Origin: an uncultured Bacteroidota bacterium
GTDB taxonomy: Bacteria; Bacteroidota; Bacteroidia; Chitinophagales; Chitinophagaceae
Assembly (NCBI GenBank): GCA_903847655.1
Contig: CAINEG010000104.1
Coordinates: 1 to 25,770 of the forward strand
Direction of reading: 5' to 3'
DNA: 25,770 bases
The notes beneath the pieces were generated by a model, which saw nothing but the letters and a program-made list of their open reading frames with translations, made no database searches and was not told the DNA's origin. How positions within the stretch are numbered: position 1 is the first letter of the stretch; every line of letters starts with the position of its first letter. Positions 6,865-14,820 of the stretch are shown piece by piece. Made by a program: the position numbers and the translations under genes.

Positions 6865-8982
6865 TTATTTTTTACTGATGTCTGTTCCTAATCTTTGTAA
6901 ATAAGCTATCAATGCAATTATTTCTTTATTAGGCGCTACCTTAATTCCATCCTTTTGCAAATCATCTGCAATGCCTTTCGCTTGAATCATTAAATCCTGG
7001 TTGGCCTTATTGGCATAATCTGCTGCATAAGGCACCCCTAATGTGCGCATCGCATTTATTTTTAATGGAGTGGTAGTCGTATCTAAATTATGGTCAATCA
7101 AGAAAGAATAAGAAGGCATCACCGAACCAGTTGAAATAGAATTAGGTTCTTCTAAGTGATTGTAATGCCAGGTATTTGATTTTTTCAAATTACCCGATCC
7201 TTCTCTAGCTAAATCTGGACCAGTACGTTTACTTCCCCATTGGAATGGATGATCATATACAAACTCTCCCGCTTTGCTATACTCACCATAACGTTCTGTC
7301 TCACTTCTAAAAGGACGTATCATTTGAGAGTGACAAGTATAACAACCTTCTCTTGTATAAATGTCTCTTCCTTGCAACTCTAATGGTGTATAAGGTTTCA
7401 CACTTGAAATAGTTGGAATATTTGATTTTACTAAAAAAGTGGGTACTAATTCAACTAATCCTCCAATTAATATTACTACTAATGACAATAATAAGAATGG
7501 TGTTGGCTTACGTTCAATCCAACGATGCCAATGTTCGCCACTATGTTTTGTATAGGCTTTTTCTAAAGCAGGTGCTTGCGCATCTTCGTTAGCTTGCAAA
7601 GTGCCTTGACCCATTGTTTTAAAGAAATTCACCATTCCAATAATGGCACCTGTTAAATACAAAATACCTCCAATGGCCCTCATGGCATAAAAAGGAGCCA
7701 TATAAGTAACAGTTTCTAAAAATTGGTACTTCAATTGACCACTTGGTGTAAATTGTTTCCACATAGAAACTTGTTGCCATCCTGCCCAATACATAGGTAT
7801 TGCATAGAATAGAATTCCTAAAGTGGCTAACCAAAAATGTATGTTTGCTAATTTTTTAGAATACAATTCAGTTTTGTAAATTCTTGGTAACAACCAATAG
7901 ATAATTCCAAAAGTTAGCATCCCGTTCCATCCTAATCCACCTATGTGAACATGCGCAATAATCCAATCTGAAAAATGCGCAACTGCATTAATACTCTTTA
8001 AAGATAACATTGGCCCTTCAAATGTGGACATACCATAAGCGGTTACAGCCACCACCATAAACTTCAATATGACATCTTCTCTCACTTTATCCCAGGCACC
8101 ACGCAAGGTTAATAAACCATTAATCATTCCACCCCAACTTGGAAAAATTAGCATGAAACTAAAAACAATACCTAAACTTTGTGCCCAATTAGGTAAAGCA
8201 GTATACAACAAATGGTGCGGGCCCGCCCAGATATATAAAAAGATCAAGGCCCAAAAATGTATAATTGATAATTTATAAGAGAATACAGGCCTGTTCGCTG
8301 CTTTTGGCAAGAAGTAATACATTAAACCTAAAAATGGGGTGGTTAAGAAAAAGGCCACCGCATTATGACCATACCACCATTGCACCAAGGCATCTTGCAC
8401 CCCTGCATACCAACTATAACTTTTAAATAGAGTGACTGGCAATTCAAAGGAATTCACCAAATGTAAAACGGCCACTGTAACAAAAGTGGCTATGTAAAAC
8501 CAAACAGCTACATATAAATGACGCTCTCTTCTTTTAATAATGGTGGCAAACATATTAAACCCAAACACCACCCAAATTAAAGTAATGGCAATATCAATTG
8601 GCCACTCTAATTCTGCATATTCTTTAGCGGTAGAAAATCCTAAAGGCAAAGTAATAGCTGCAGCAACTATGATAAGTTGCCATCCCCAAAAATGAATTGT
8701 ACTAAGTACATCACTAAACATTCTTGCTTTTAACAAACGCTGTAAGGAATAATAGATTCCCATAAACATAGCATTGCCCACAAATGCAAAAATGACTGCA
8801 TTGGTATGTAGTGGTCTAATACGACCAAAATTAAAATAAGGTTGTAAGTTTAATACAGTGGGGAAAACCAACTGTAAAGCTACCCATAAACCTACCGTCA
8901 TTCCTACCACTCCCCAAATGATGGTGGCTATGGCAAAATTCCTTACCGTTTTATTGTCATACTGAAAACTTTCTACTTGCAT
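6865..8982 (-). CDS. ccoN: Fused CcoN-CcoO, cbb3-type cytochrome c oxidase subunits I and II
   Basis: This 705-residue fusion carries the catalytic subunit and the monohaem cytochrome subunit in one chain. Residues about 15-455 are CcoN with around 12 helices: H59 and H346 fit the low-spin haem b ligands, H344 the haem b3 ligand, and H206, H256 and H257 the CuB ligands. Y250 sits six residues before H256, where the cross-linked Tyr of cbb3 oxidases lies. After a hydrophilic linker (about 456-490) comes a CcoO part: one membrane helix (494-517), C547-Y-T-C-H551 and a likely axial Met M622 in GSVMPSYSF. The CcoO hallmark MIRPFRSETERYG follows the haem site. Such fusions are typical of Bacteroidota. 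The complex reduces O2 to water with proton pumping at low oxygen. Confidence 0.96.
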   Translation of the reverse strand: MQVESFQYDNKTVRNFAIATIIWGVVGMTVGLWVALQLVFPTVLNLQPYFNFGRIRPLHTNAVIFAFVGNAMFMGIYYSLQRLLKARMFSDVLSTIHFWGWQLIIVAAAITLPLGFSTAKEYAELEWPIDIAITLIWVVFGFNMFATIIKRRERHLYVAVWFYIATFVTVAVLHLVNSFELPVTLFKSYSWYAGVQDALVQWWYGHNAVAFFLTTPFLGLMYYFLPKAANRPVFSYKLSIIHFWALIFLYIWAGPHHLLYTALPNWAQSLGIVFSFMLIFPSWGGMINGLLTLRGAWDKVREDVILKFMVVAVTAYGMSTFEGPMLSLKSINAVAHFSDWIIAHVHIGGLGWNGMLTFGIIYWLLPRIYKTELYSKKLANIHFWLATLGILFYAIPMYWAGWQQVSMWKQFTPSGQLKYQFLETVTYMAPFYAMRAIGGILYLTGAIIGMVNFFKTMGQGTLQANEDAQAPALEKAYTKHSGEHWHRWIERKPTPFLLLSLVVILIGGLVELVPTFLVKSNIPTISSVKPYTPLELQGRDIYTREGCYTCHSQMIRPFRSETERYGEYSKAGEFVYDHPFQWGSKRTGPDLAREGSGNLKKSNTWHYNHLEEPNSISTGSVMPSYSFLIDHNLDTTTTPLKINAMRTLGVPYAADYANKANQDLMIQAKGIADDLQKDGIKVAPNKEIIALIAYLQRLGTDISKK

Positions 8983-9016
8983 AAGGTTAATTTAAATGGT
9001 TATTGATTTAAAATTT

Positions 9017-9184
9017 TTATAGAATTTCCTTTTTCTTAATTATTAATTCATCCTCAAATAAAATTCTTACAGAGGGCGTATAATCATCATCCATCTGTCC
9101 TGTTTTCACAGACCATAAAAAAGCCAATAAAAATCCACCAGCTACCAGCACACTTGCAATGATTAAAATAACAATCACACCCAT
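9017..9184 (-). CDS. ccoS: CcoS, small cbb3 oxidase maturation protein (55 aa)
   Basis: Read directly from the minus strand: an N-terminal membrane helix (residues 3-24), then the family signature FLWSVKTGQMDDDYTPSVRI followed by LF and a basic tail. The pattern AFxWxxxxGQxDD...PxxRILF is diagnostic for CcoS, which is needed to insert redox cofactors into cbb3 oxidase. It is the first gene of the operon, 13 bases below the predicted transcription start and 34 bases upstream of ccoN. Confidence 0.93.
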   Translation of the reverse strand: MGVIVILIIASVLVAGGFLLAFLWSVKTGQMDDDYTPSVRILFEDELIIKKKEIL

Positions 9185-9200
9185 AGGAATATATTTGAAA

Positions 9201-9231
9201 CAAATCTATAGGGAAACTCGAATTTTCCAAA
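9201..9231 (-). promoter_or_regulatory. Promoter of the cco operon (TTTG-N19-TAGATTTG)
   Basis: On the minus strand TTTG (9231-9228) is followed after exactly 19 bases by TAGATTTG (9208-9201), a full match to the Bacteroidota TTTG-N19-TAnnTTTG promoter. The expected transcription start is near 9197, about 13 bases before the ccoS ATG. The -33 element directly abuts the proximal palindrome. Confidence 0.75.
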
Positions 9232-9243
9232 TGACCTAGGTCA
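9232..9243. promoter_or_regulatory. Proximal CRP/FNR-like operator of the cco operon
   Basis: TGACCTAGGTCA is a perfect 12-bp palindrome of the form TGA-N6-TCA, centred at 9237.5. It lies about 40 bases upstream of the predicted start and touches the -33 element, similar to a class II CRP/FNR site. Confidence 0.55.
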
Positions 9244-9250
9244 AATTTGG

Positions 9251-9268
9251 AACTGATATATATCAGTT
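9251..9268. promoter_or_regulatory. Distal CRP/FNR-like operator of the cco operon
   Basis: AACTGATATATATCAGTT is a perfect 18-bp palindrome containing TGAT-N4-ATCA, one base per half-site away from the FNR box TTGAT-N4-ATCAA. Its centre, 9259.5, is about 62 bases upstream of the predicted start, a class I CRP distance. The TGA stop codon of the ccoI fragment forms one half-site. Confidence 0.65.
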
Positions 9269-11158
9269 TCGAGATCTAATCTTGTATGAAAATGAAAAGG
9301 AAAGCAAGGCAGAAAGTGCTACAATGCTGATAGAGCTAATTGGCATTAGAATTGCGGCCACCATGGGTGAAAGCCTTGCAGTAGTAGCAAAGTATATGCC
9401 AATTATATTATATAAGATAGATAAAATAAAAATGTAAATGATAATGAGTTTGGCCTTTTTAGCATAATCGATTAAATGTTGTAGTTCTTTTATTTTATTA
9501 CCTTCTAAAATCGCATCACTTGCGGGTGTAAATAAATGTGTTTGATCGGTAACTGCAATACCAACATTGCTTTTTTTGAGTGCGCCTGCATCGTTCAAAC
9601 CATCTCCCACCATCATTACTTTATGCCCTTGATTTTGTAATTTTTGTATATAGGCCAATTTATCTTCAGGACCTGTTTCAAAAAACATGGGTATATTCTT
9701 GCCTAATAAAAGAGTTAAATGCCCTTTTTCAGTGGGATGATCTCCGCTTAATAAGTGTAAATGATAGCCTTTATCTTGCAAACGCTTGACCATTTTATCC
9801 ATTCCATCTCGATAAGCATGATTGACTGCAAAATAACCTTTCATCACCCCATTCATCGCAAGGCAGACCACAGCACCTTGCAAGCTGTCGTCGCAATGAA
9901 TGCCATTTGATTTTAAAAAAGAAATGGAACCAATCAAGATTTCATATTCATTACATGTAGCCTTAGTTCCCTTGCCAATAAAATTTTCAATTTTTTGAAA
10001 ACTGGTTAAATCTGAAACTTCTAACATTAATAACTGAGTAATCATTTTACTTAATGGATGCATAGATTCCCTTGTTACTGATTTTACAGCAATCATTTCA
10101 GCCTCACTTAATACCATTCCATGGTATTCCAAATGGGTGTCCTCATGATTGGTTAAGGTTCCTGTTTTATCAAAGACAATGGTATCTATTTTGTCTATAG
10201 CCTCAATTACAGCAGCATTTTTACAATAAAACTTAGCGTTACCCAGCCATCTTAATACATTGCCATAAGTGAAAGTAACAGTTAACAGTAAAGAACAAGG
10301 GCAGGCTACAATTAATACCGCTGTTACTGCTGGCAATATTTTACTAGTATCATAGAGGCTCCAATACACACCGCTTGAAAAAGCAATGATCAATAAAACA
10401 ATGGTAAAATATTGACTCCAAGGATGCACAAAGGATTTTTCTATATTTTTTTCATTTTTTAAAACCGGGCTATTCCACAATTCAGTAATATAGCTTTGTC
10501 CAACAGGTTTCTGCACTTCAACTTGTATGGACCGACCTTTTTGAATACCTCCTGCATAGACCAGTTGGCCAATGGCTACTTCAATGGGCGCATTCTCTCC
10601 AGTTACAAAACTATAATCAATCAAGGCGCCTTCTGTTAATAATATAGCATCTGCCGGAATCATTTCATCAGCTCTTAATAATACCAATTCGCCTTTAAGC
10701 AGTGATGACAGTGGCTTATTCACTTCTTTGCCTTCTTCTAAGACCGTCACCCCTAATGGGAAAAAGGAATTATAATCTCTATCAAATGCAAAAGAATCAT
10801 AGGACTTGTCTTGAAACCACCTTCCAATTAACATAAAAAATACAATCCCACTCATGCTGTCTAAATACCCTGCGCCTGTTTGACTGAGAATTTCATATAC
10901 ACTTCTGCTAAAAGTAACCGATATGGCCAAGGCAATGGGCGCATCTATGTTCAACCATTTTTGCCTAAGTCCTGTATAAGCAGAGATAAAAAACCCACTG
11001 GCACTATAAAACAATACAGGCAGTGATAATAATAAATTAATATAAATAAAAAAATGCCTTAAACTACCCAATTCTAGCGCATTATTGGAAAGATATTCAG
11101 GAAAACTTAGCATCATAATATTGCTAAAACAAAAACCAGCAATACCAATTTTATACAA
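9263..11158 (-). CDS. ccoI: CcoI copper P-type ATPase, main catalytic part (frame-split)
   Basis: This frame encodes the membrane and catalytic parts of a P1B copper ATPase: actuator motif TGE at 186-188, membrane CPC at 286-288, phosphorylated D330 in DKTGTLT, HP at 367-368 and the hinge GDGLND at 518-523. About eight hydrophobic segments are visible. CcoI/FixI exports copper for the CuB centre of cbb3 oxidase. The first codon used here is TTG; no ATG occurs until residue 15, which already lies inside the first conserved helix. The frame is open further up to 11218 (adding a Lys-rich stretch), overlapping the upstream frame. The N-terminal metal-binding half therefore lies in the other frame, and the normal protein would be about 800 residues. 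Either a frameshift or recoding joins them. All catalytic motifs downstream of the split are intact. Confidence 0.88.
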   Translation of the reverse strand: MYKIGIAGFCFSNIMMLSFPEYLSNNALELGSLRHFFIYINLLLSLPVLFYSASGFFISAYTGLRQKWLNIDAPIALAISVTFSRSVYEILSQTGAGYLDSMSGIVFFMLIGRWFQDKSYDSFAFDRDYNSFFPLGVTVLEEGKEVNKPLSSLLKGELVLLRADEMIPADAILLTEGALIDYSFVTGENAPIEVAIGQLVYAGGIQKGRSIQVEVQKPVGQSYITELWNSPVLKNEKNIEKSFVHPWSQYFTIVLLIIAFSSGVYWSLYDTSKILPAVTAVLIVACPCSLLLTVTFTYGNVLRWLGNAKFYCKNAAVIEAIDKIDTIVFDKTGTLTNHEDTHLEYHGMVLSEAEMIAVKSVTRESMHPLSKMITQLLMLEVSDLTSFQKIENFIGKGTKATCNEYEILIGSISFLKSNGIHCDDSLQGAVVCLAMNGVMKGYFAVNHAYRDGMDKMVKRLQDKGYHLHLLSGDHPTEKGHLTLLLGKNIPMFFETGPEDKLAYIQKLQNQGHKVMMVGDGLNDAGALKKSNVGIAVTDQTHLFTPASDAILEGNKIKELQHLIDYAKKAKLIIIYIFILSILYNIIGIYFATTARLSPMVAAILMPISSISIVALSALLSFSFSYKIRSRN

Positions 11159-11184
11159 TTGCTTTTTATTGACTTTCTTTTTCT

Positions 11185-11218
11185 TTAACCAGTCATTACC
11201 TCTAAATGAATCACTGGT
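11185..11218 (-). other. Overlap of the two ccoI frames: -1 frameshift region
   Basis: The upstream frame runs ...GYEPVIHLEVMTG and stops at TAA (11187-11185). The downstream frame is open from just below TGA (11221-11219) and runs ...NDWLKKKKVNKKQLYKIGIAGF. Continuity needs a -1 shift, or one added base: for example GGTTTAAAG in place of GGTTAAAG would read through as MTGLKKKK. I see no classic X-XXY-YYZ slippery heptamer in phase. Confidence 0.75.
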
Positions 11219-11664
11219 TCATACCCCACGAAAGCCAATAATTGAACCACTTGTTTTAAAGAAATAAGGGAAGGATTAAAAATAATTTTTATCTCTTTTT
11301 TTTCAAAATGCGTTTGCGATTGAATGATGCCTGGATTGATCTTATGTAAATTCTCTAAAAGCCAGACACAACTCACACAATGTATCTGTGGTAAATAAAA
11401 TATTACATGCGCTTGGTCGCCAAGCTTAAATTGAATCAACTGCTCCTGAATAGCCTCATTGTCTAAATAATTATACTTTTCAGAAACAAAATGCCCCTTG
11501 GCAGTTAATCCGGGCATCTCAGTTAAATCATAATATTGACATAAGCCATTCTCCTCTAAAAGGGTATACACCATTTTACAGCCATCACAACAAAAATACT
11601 TTTCATTGATTTGTATTTCTGTAGCAGATTTTAAGCCGCAGTGGTAACAAGTGGTTGTTTGCAT
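11185..11664 (-). CDS. CcoI N-terminal metal-binding region (frame-split fragment)
   Basis: This 159-residue frame matches the N-terminus of Bacteroidota CcoI ATPases. Counting from this ATG, it has a cysteine-rich putative metal-binding domain, CYHCG at 6-10 and FCCDGCKMVY at about 24-33, and then an HMA-like domain with HCVSC at about 95-99 and the HMA tail LLAFVGYEPV. Both would bind copper on the cytoplasmic side. The ATG at 11664 gives the family-typical MQTTTCYHCG start; an in-frame ATG at 11682 and a TTG at 11691 are alternatives. The product stops right after the HMA domain, where the linker to the first ATPase helix should be. If made on its own it would be a soluble copper-binding protein. 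It more likely belongs to one full-length CcoI broken by a single-base change or error. Confidence 0.85.
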   Translation of the reverse strand: MQTTTCYHCGLKSATEIQINEKYFCCDGCKMVYTLLEENGLCQYYDLTEMPGLTAKGHFVSEKYNYLDNEAIQEQLIQFKLGDQAHVIFYLPQIHCVSCVWLLENLHKINPGIIQSQTHFEKKEIKIIFNPSLISLKQVVQLLAFVGYEPVIHLEVMTG

Positions 11665-11703
11665 TCTACCCACGAAATTCATGCAATTCAATCAGCCCTA
11701 AAA

Positions 11704-11737
11704 TGAGTCGGATCATTTATAAAACTGATCAATATCA
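11704..11737. promoter_or_regulatory. Two tandem CRP/FNR-like sites upstream of ccoI
   Basis: TGAGTCGGATCA (11704-11715) and TGATCAATATCA (11726-11737) both fit TGA-N6-TCA, with centres 22 bp apart, the same spacing as at the cco operon. Below them, at the same offset as in the cco promoter, the minus strand reads TTTT, 19 bases, then GAATTTCG (11680-11673), a weak version of the -33/-7 boxes. The sites lie between the ctpA stop and ccoI. Confidence 0.55.
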
Positions 11738-11741
11738 TGTT

Positions 11742-13319
11742 TTAGGGAACTAGCTGCTTAAAACTAGGATCCAATGCATTTTGTACTTCAATGTATCCTT
11801 GTTTGTACCAATGTGTTCTCGCTACTAAAGCACGAATTTGGTTTTGTACAAACAATTTATTTTTTTCAAGGGTCTTCAATTTTAATTGCTGCTTTGGACC
11901 TGCATAATTCACTAGAGCAGCCCAAAAATTGATGCTAGCGGTTTGATTTAAAAATGCAGTTGGATTTTTAAATGTATTCATCATGGTCCTATTTTGAACA
12001 TACCAGTGTAAAATAAAATCATTCATCAAGCCTTCTTCCCACAATACTTTAAAACTAGTATCCATTAAAATAGCATTGCCGTTCACCCATTTGTCTGGAT
12101 AAATGCCTCCACCTCCATACACCAAATGTCCCTTGGGTGTTTTAAAGGAATCCCCTTTAAAACTTGAATCTGGTTTGCCCATTGCATCCTCATGTAATCT
12201 GTTTACAAAATCATTTTCATAATCTTGTTTACTATGCGTATAAGGTCTTTGAATGTTTCTTCCTAATGGCGAATAATATTTGGCAGTAGTTAAGCGTAAA
12301 GCGCCTCCATTGGATAATTTAAATTGTTGTTGCACTAAACCCTTTCCAAAAGATCTTCTTCCCACAATGGTGGCACGGTCCCAATCTTGTAAAGCACCTG
12401 CCAACACTTCACTGGCTGATGCTGAGGTCTCATCCATCAAAATGGTTAATCCACCTTGTTCAAATAAGCCTTCTCTTTTACTAAAATAATCTACACGAGG
12501 CGAATGCAAGCCTTGTGTATATACAATCAATTTATTTCCACTTAACAATTCATCCGCGATGGCCACTGCTTCTGACAACAGTCCTCCCCCATTCCCTCTC
12601 AAATCAATCACCAAAGTTTTCATCCCTTTAGCTAGCAGAGGTTCCAAGGCTTGCATAAACGCTTCATAAGTACGGTCGGCAAACTTATTGATTCGTATAT
12701 AACCCACTAGCGTATCAATCATATAACTTGCCTCTACAGGTGATAAAGCCACATTGTCTCTTGAAATGATATAAGATTTTTTCTCCCCTGCTCTGTAGAC
12801 CATCAATTTTACCTTGCTATTGGCAGGCCCTTTTAATTTTTTTCTAATCTCATCAGAATCCCATTTTTTCCCGGACAATTGAACCGAATCATCCGCAGTT
12901 AATAAAATATCTCCTGTTTGTAAACCAGCTTTGCCTGCAGGGCCCTCCTTCATCACATAAGCCACGAAAATACTGTCTCTGAATTGTTGAAATTCAATAC
13001 CTATGCCTTTGAAATTGGGCTGCAATTGTTCATTTACCTCATTCAAATCCGAGGGCGCAATGTATACAGAATGTGGATCTAATTGCTCTAAATAATAATT
13101 GGCCAATTTTAAACCAACACTATCGTTGGCCACCGAATCCACATACTTCGATTGCACTAAATCCATCATCTCCTGTATGGGATGCTGGTTATTTTTTACC
13201 AAAGAACCTAAATTAAAATTTCCTTTAAAAAATACCCCAATTAAAATACCGATGATGACCAAGAAGCCATAGAACAGCGGTTTAGCCCAATTCAAATTGT
13301 TATTATTTTGCATACTCAT
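11742..13319 (-). CDS. C-terminal processing protease (S41 family, CtpA/Prc)
   Basis: This 525-residue serine protease has a single N-terminal membrane anchor (residues about 14-31), so the rest is periplasmic. A PDZ domain spans about 95-190, with the GIGIEF entry at 105-110. The S41 core follows: VIDLRGNGGG at about 237-246, then the catalytic block DETSASASEVLAGALQ from 296 (Ser 301 or 303 is the nucleophile) and GRRSFGKGLVQ with the general-base Lys K326. CtpA-type enzymes cleave periplasmic or lipoprotein substrates near their C-termini. The 160-residue C-terminal extension after the core is typical of Bacteroidota members. Two start ATGs are possible (13319 or 13313). It is divergent from the kinase at 13378 and upstream of ccoI on the same strand. 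Confidence 0.93.
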   Translation of the reverse strand: MSMQNNNNLNWAKPLFYGFLVIIGILIGVFFKGNFNLGSLVKNNQHPIQEMMDLVQSKYVDSVANDSVGLKLANYYLEQLDPHSVYIAPSDLNEVNEQLQPNFKGIGIEFQQFRDSIFVAYVMKEGPAGKAGLQTGDILLTADDSVQLSGKKWDSDEIRKKLKGPANSKVKLMVYRAGEKKSYIISRDNVALSPVEASYMIDTLVGYIRINKFADRTYEAFMQALEPLLAKGMKTLVIDLRGNGGGLLSEAVAIADELLSGNKLIVYTQGLHSPRVDYFSKREGLFEQGGLTILMDETSASASEVLAGALQDWDRATIVGRRSFGKGLVQQQFKLSNGGALRLTTAKYYSPLGRNIQRPYTHSKQDYENDFVNRLHEDAMGKPDSSFKGDSFKTPKGHLVYGGGGIYPDKWVNGNAILMDTSFKVLWEEGLMNDFILHWYVQNRTMMNTFKNPTAFLNQTASINFWAALVNYAGPKQQLKLKTLEKNKLFVQNQIRALVARTHWYKQGYIEVQNALDPSFKQLVP

Positions 13320-13377
13320 TTTATTCGGGCTAAAATTACACTAAAATGGCTATTTTCACGCAGAAGAGTGACCTACT

Positions 13378-14226
13378 ATGATAAAGAACTACCTCATTGC
13401 AGACAGTGGTGCAACAAAATGCCAGTGGACCCTTGTCCAAAACAATAAAAAGTCAACCATTACGACCATTGGCATCAGTCCCTATTTTTTGTCTACCCAA
13501 GAAATCACCCAATTGCTCCAAAAATCTTTTGCTAAAAAAACAGATTTATCAAAAATTGAAGCCGTTTATTTTTACGGAACGGGCTTAAGCAATCCAGGCA
13601 ATGTGCTGTCTCTAAAAAAAGCATTGAAAGCGGTTTTTACAAAAGCAAAATTGACCATTGAAACAGATTTAGTAGCTGCTGCTCGTGCCAGCTGTCAAAA
13701 TAAAAAGGGCGTGGTTTGCATTTTAGGCACTGGATCAAATACTGGATTTTACAATGGTAAAAAAATTACTAAAAATAGTCCAGGCCTGGGTTATGTTTTA
13801 GGGGATGAAGGCAGTGGCGCTTATTTAGGGAAAAAAGTCATTCAATATTTTTTATATCAAACATTTGACGAGGAATTGATGGCCGCATTTGAATCAAAAT
13901 TTAATTTAACTAAGGATGCAATTTTAAATAGCATCTACAAAAGCCCCTTCCCCAATAGAACCCTGGCTTCTTTCGCGCCATTTTTAGCCGAACATAGAGG
14001 ACATTACATGATTGAAAATATTATTGAAGATGGCTTAAACGATTTCTTTTTTGCACATATTAATAAAATGAATGAATCCTGGATTCACCCCATACATTTT
14101 GTGGGTGGCATTGCCTATGCTTTTAAAGATATCATCAAGCAACTGGCCTTAAGTTATGAAATTGAATTGGGTAAAATAATTCAATCACCCATGGAAGGGC
14201 TGATTGAATTTCACAAAAAACAATAA
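13378..14226 (+). CDS. BadF/BadG-type kinase, N-acetylglucosamine kinase-like
   Basis: The 282-residue protein has the actin-like ATPase fold signatures of the BadF/BadG/BcrA/BcrD family: phosphate-1 motif IADSGATKCQWTL with D9 and the T/S after it, ETD at 95-97, GTGSNTG at 117-123 and GDEGSGAYLGK at 142-152. Family members of this length in Bacteroidota are usually called N-acetylglucosamine kinases and phosphorylate an amino sugar from peptidoglycan or chitin turnover. Sugar specificity cannot be read with certainty. The gene is divergent from ctpA and followed by an unknown conserved gene 22 bases downstream. Confidence 0.88.
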   Translation: MIKNYLIADSGATKCQWTLVQNNKKSTITTIGISPYFLSTQEITQLLQKSFAKKTDLSKIEAVYFYGTGLSNPGNVLSLKKALKAVFTKAKLTIETDLVAAARASCQNKKGVVCILGTGSNTGFYNGKKITKNSPGLGYVLGDEGSGAYLGKKVIQYFLYQTFDEELMAAFESKFNLTKDAILNSIYKSPFPNRTLASFAPFLAEHRGHYMIENIIEDGLNDFFFAHINKMNESWIHPIHFVGGIAYAFKDIIKQLALSYEIELGKIIQSPMEGLIEFHKKQ

Positions 14227-14248
14227 CCTTTTTACTGGAAGCATACGC

Positions 14249-14812
14249 ATGCATGACATTGAACCACATTATCATTGGCGCCATTTATATATGGCGGAAG
14301 AAGATCCAAGATCCATTTTTTTTGGTAGAAAATACAGCGAATTTGAATTTTCACAAACCGTGTACAATTACTATATCCATCCACAATGGGATGAATTTGG
14401 GAGTAAAACCCTCTACCTGAAAATTTTATTTGTAGATTATGATTTAAAGTTTGCCATTATTGAAATGATTGGAGAATGGAACGATGCCATAGAAAATGAC
14501 ATCATGGAATTAAAAAGAGAGGTATTAGACAAATTAATGGAAGAAGGCATTTATAAATTTATTCTTATTGCCGAAAGCGTTTTTAATTTTCACAGCGGAG
14601 ACAAAGATTATTATGAAGAATTGTATGAAGAAACTTCCGATGAAGAAGGTTGGGCCGTTTTAGTGAATTTTCATACTGCAGCGCAATACGATTTTTTATT
14701 ACGTAAGCTTAATAGATACATCGAACTGATGGAAATTAGTGCTTGGAGAACCTATAAGCCAGAAGACTTTTTTCAATTGATTGATACTAAAATCAATCAA
14801 AGACTTAGTTAA
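14249..14812 (+). CDS. Conserved protein of unknown function (187 aa)
   Basis: I do not recognise a named family. The protein is acidic and rich in Tyr, Trp and Phe, starting MHDIEPHYHWRHLYMAEEDP and with an acidic patch DKDYYEELYEETSDEEGW near residues 128-145. It has no signal peptide or membrane helix and is probably cytoplasmic. The frame is open 45 bases further up to a TTG overlapping the kinase gene, but the ATG at 14249 is preceded by a GGAAG ribosome-binding-like sequence and is the better start. It probably forms an operon with the kinase. The compositional style resembles small Bacteroidota-only proteins. Confidence 0.8.
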   Translation: MHDIEPHYHWRHLYMAEEDPRSIFFGRKYSEFEFSQTVYNYYIHPQWDEFGSKTLYLKILFVDYDLKFAIIEMIGEWNDAIENDIMELKREVLDKLMEEGIYKFILIAESVFNFHSGDKDYYEELYEETSDEEGWAVLVNFHTAAQYDFLLRKLNRYIELMEISAWRTYKPEDFFQLIDTKINQRLS

Positions 14813-14820
14813 CTATAGGA

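Noticed and set aside
9263..11682. Two independent proteins: a stand-alone copper chaperone and a P-type ATPase starting at TTG
   Set aside because: The downstream frame has no credible start before its conserved first helix, and its open frame overlaps the first gene out of phase. One split ccoI fits better, though a recoded short product stays possible.
12280..12489. Plus-strand open frame inside the protease gene, and similar antisense frames elsewhere (e.g. 389-658, 8069-8278, 16136-16420)
   Set aside because: They lie wholly inside well-supported genes, have no recognisable protein features and look like shadows of the coding frame.
14204..14248. N-terminal extension of the unknown protein from a TTG at 14204
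   Set aside because: It overlaps the kinase gene and lacks a ribosome-binding sequence, while the ATG at 14249 has GGAAG upstream.
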